A DNA stretch of 6,109 nt. It comes from Rickettsia typhi. GTDB taxonomy: Bacteria > Pseudomonadota > Alphaproteobacteria > Rickettsiales > UBA1997. The stretch lies in contig CAMASZ010000078.1 in NCBI GenBank assembly GCA_945861125.1, positions 1 through 6,109 of the forward strand, read 5' to 3'. The notes under the pieces are model-generated. The model saw only the letters and a program-made list of their open reading frames with translations. It was not told the DNA's origin and ran no database searches. This document shows, piece by piece, positions 6,025 to 6,109 of this stretch. Position numbers and translations under genes: made by a program. Every line of letters starts with the position of its first letter. Position 1 is the first letter of the stretch.

Positions 6025-6090
6025 AGTCGCGCTAAAGCAACGACACGATTTTTACCAGTCGTGCCCTAGGGCAACGACACGATTTTTGAG
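6025..6090. repeat. Two copies of a 32-34 base GC-rich palindromic repeat
   Basis: Unit 1 (6025-6056) and unit 2 (6057-6090) both begin AGTCG and share the exact 17-mer GCAACGACACGATTTTT (6037-6053 and 6071-6087). Each can fold: unit 2 pairs GTCGT (6058-6062) with ACGAC (6074-6078) and GCC with GGC around CTAG, with A6073 bulged; unit 1 pairs GTCG (6026-6029) with CGAC (6041-6044) and GC with GC around a TAAA loop. The stretches between the arms differ but stay complementary (CT/AG versus CCC/GGG). This is far richer in GC than the surroundings. The window ends just after, so more copies may follow. It may be a REP-like element. Confidence 0.7.
6058..6087 (+). terminator. Possible intrinsic terminator formed by repeat unit 2
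   Basis: The 8-9 bp GC-rich hairpin of unit 2 (6058-6078) is followed by ACGA and then five T (6083-6087), which resembles an intrinsic terminator for + strand transcripts coming from the restriction-modification pair. Unit 1 has the same tail but a weaker stem. The four bases between stem and T-run are more than ideal. On the minus strand the stem is likewise flanked by T-free sequence, so the + direction is favoured. Confidence 0.35.
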
Positions 6091-6109
6091 ATAAAAATCT
6101 TTAAAAAAT

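Noticed and set aside
6025..6109. A CRISPR array at the right edge
   Set aside because: The two units are directly adjacent, share 17 bases inside an otherwise similar unit, and have no unique spacer of 25-40 bases; no cas gene is in the window.

Overview
The window is a very AT-rich bacterial segment in which every complete gene I can support lies on the + strand, with short gaps and several overlaps. HslU closely resembles alphaproteobacterial, Rickettsiales-type HslU: its core wording matches what I remember of that group, and it ends in the same style of C-terminal tail. Together with the base composition, the lack of clear Shine-Dalgarno sites before most genes and a Kdo (LPS) gene, this suggests a Gram-negative, Rickettsiales-like or otherwise AT-rich alphaproteobacterium. 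The taxonomy is inference.

Left part (1-2323), housekeeping. The window opens inside the 3' end of kdsB (CMP-Kdo synthetase). It overlaps by 20 bases a RimB-type retropepsin-like 'ATP-dependent zinc protease'. After a gap of about 100 bases comes rimK, the ATP-grasp ligase that adds glutamate to ribosomal protein S6; the protease family and RimK are known genetic partners. Next are engB (yihA/ysxC), a GTPase for 50S ribosome assembly, and an unlisted 38-codon reading frame that overlaps the engB stop by ATGA and encodes a single hydrophobic helix. RimK and EngB, with the protease as RimK's partner, give this block a ribosome maturation/modification theme.

Middle (2329-3786). hslU, the unfoldase of the HslUV protease, is complete with all AAA+ motifs and the HslV-activating C-terminal tail, but hslV is not beside it. 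Its 3' end carries an 8-bp inverted repeat that spans the stop codon, then an A/T-only hairpin and a T-run (probable terminator), then a TATAAT box that probably starts the next transcript.

Right part (3787-6109), accessory. A C5-cytosine DNA methyltransferase and a PD-(D/E)XK-type protein, two bases apart and translationally coupled, form a compact Type II restriction-modification pair with no controller gene. The last 188 bases are non-coding. They hold two minus-strand extended -10 boxes, one with a fair -35, pointing antisense into the nuclease gene, and two copies of a GC-rich 32-34 base palindromic unit that share an exact 17-mer and keep their hairpin by matching changes in both arms.

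I see no convincing new multi-gene defence or mobile system. The most distinctive features are the end-of-window palindromic repeat, the restriction-modification pair of unknown specificity, the hidden small membrane ORF, and hslU separated from hslV.
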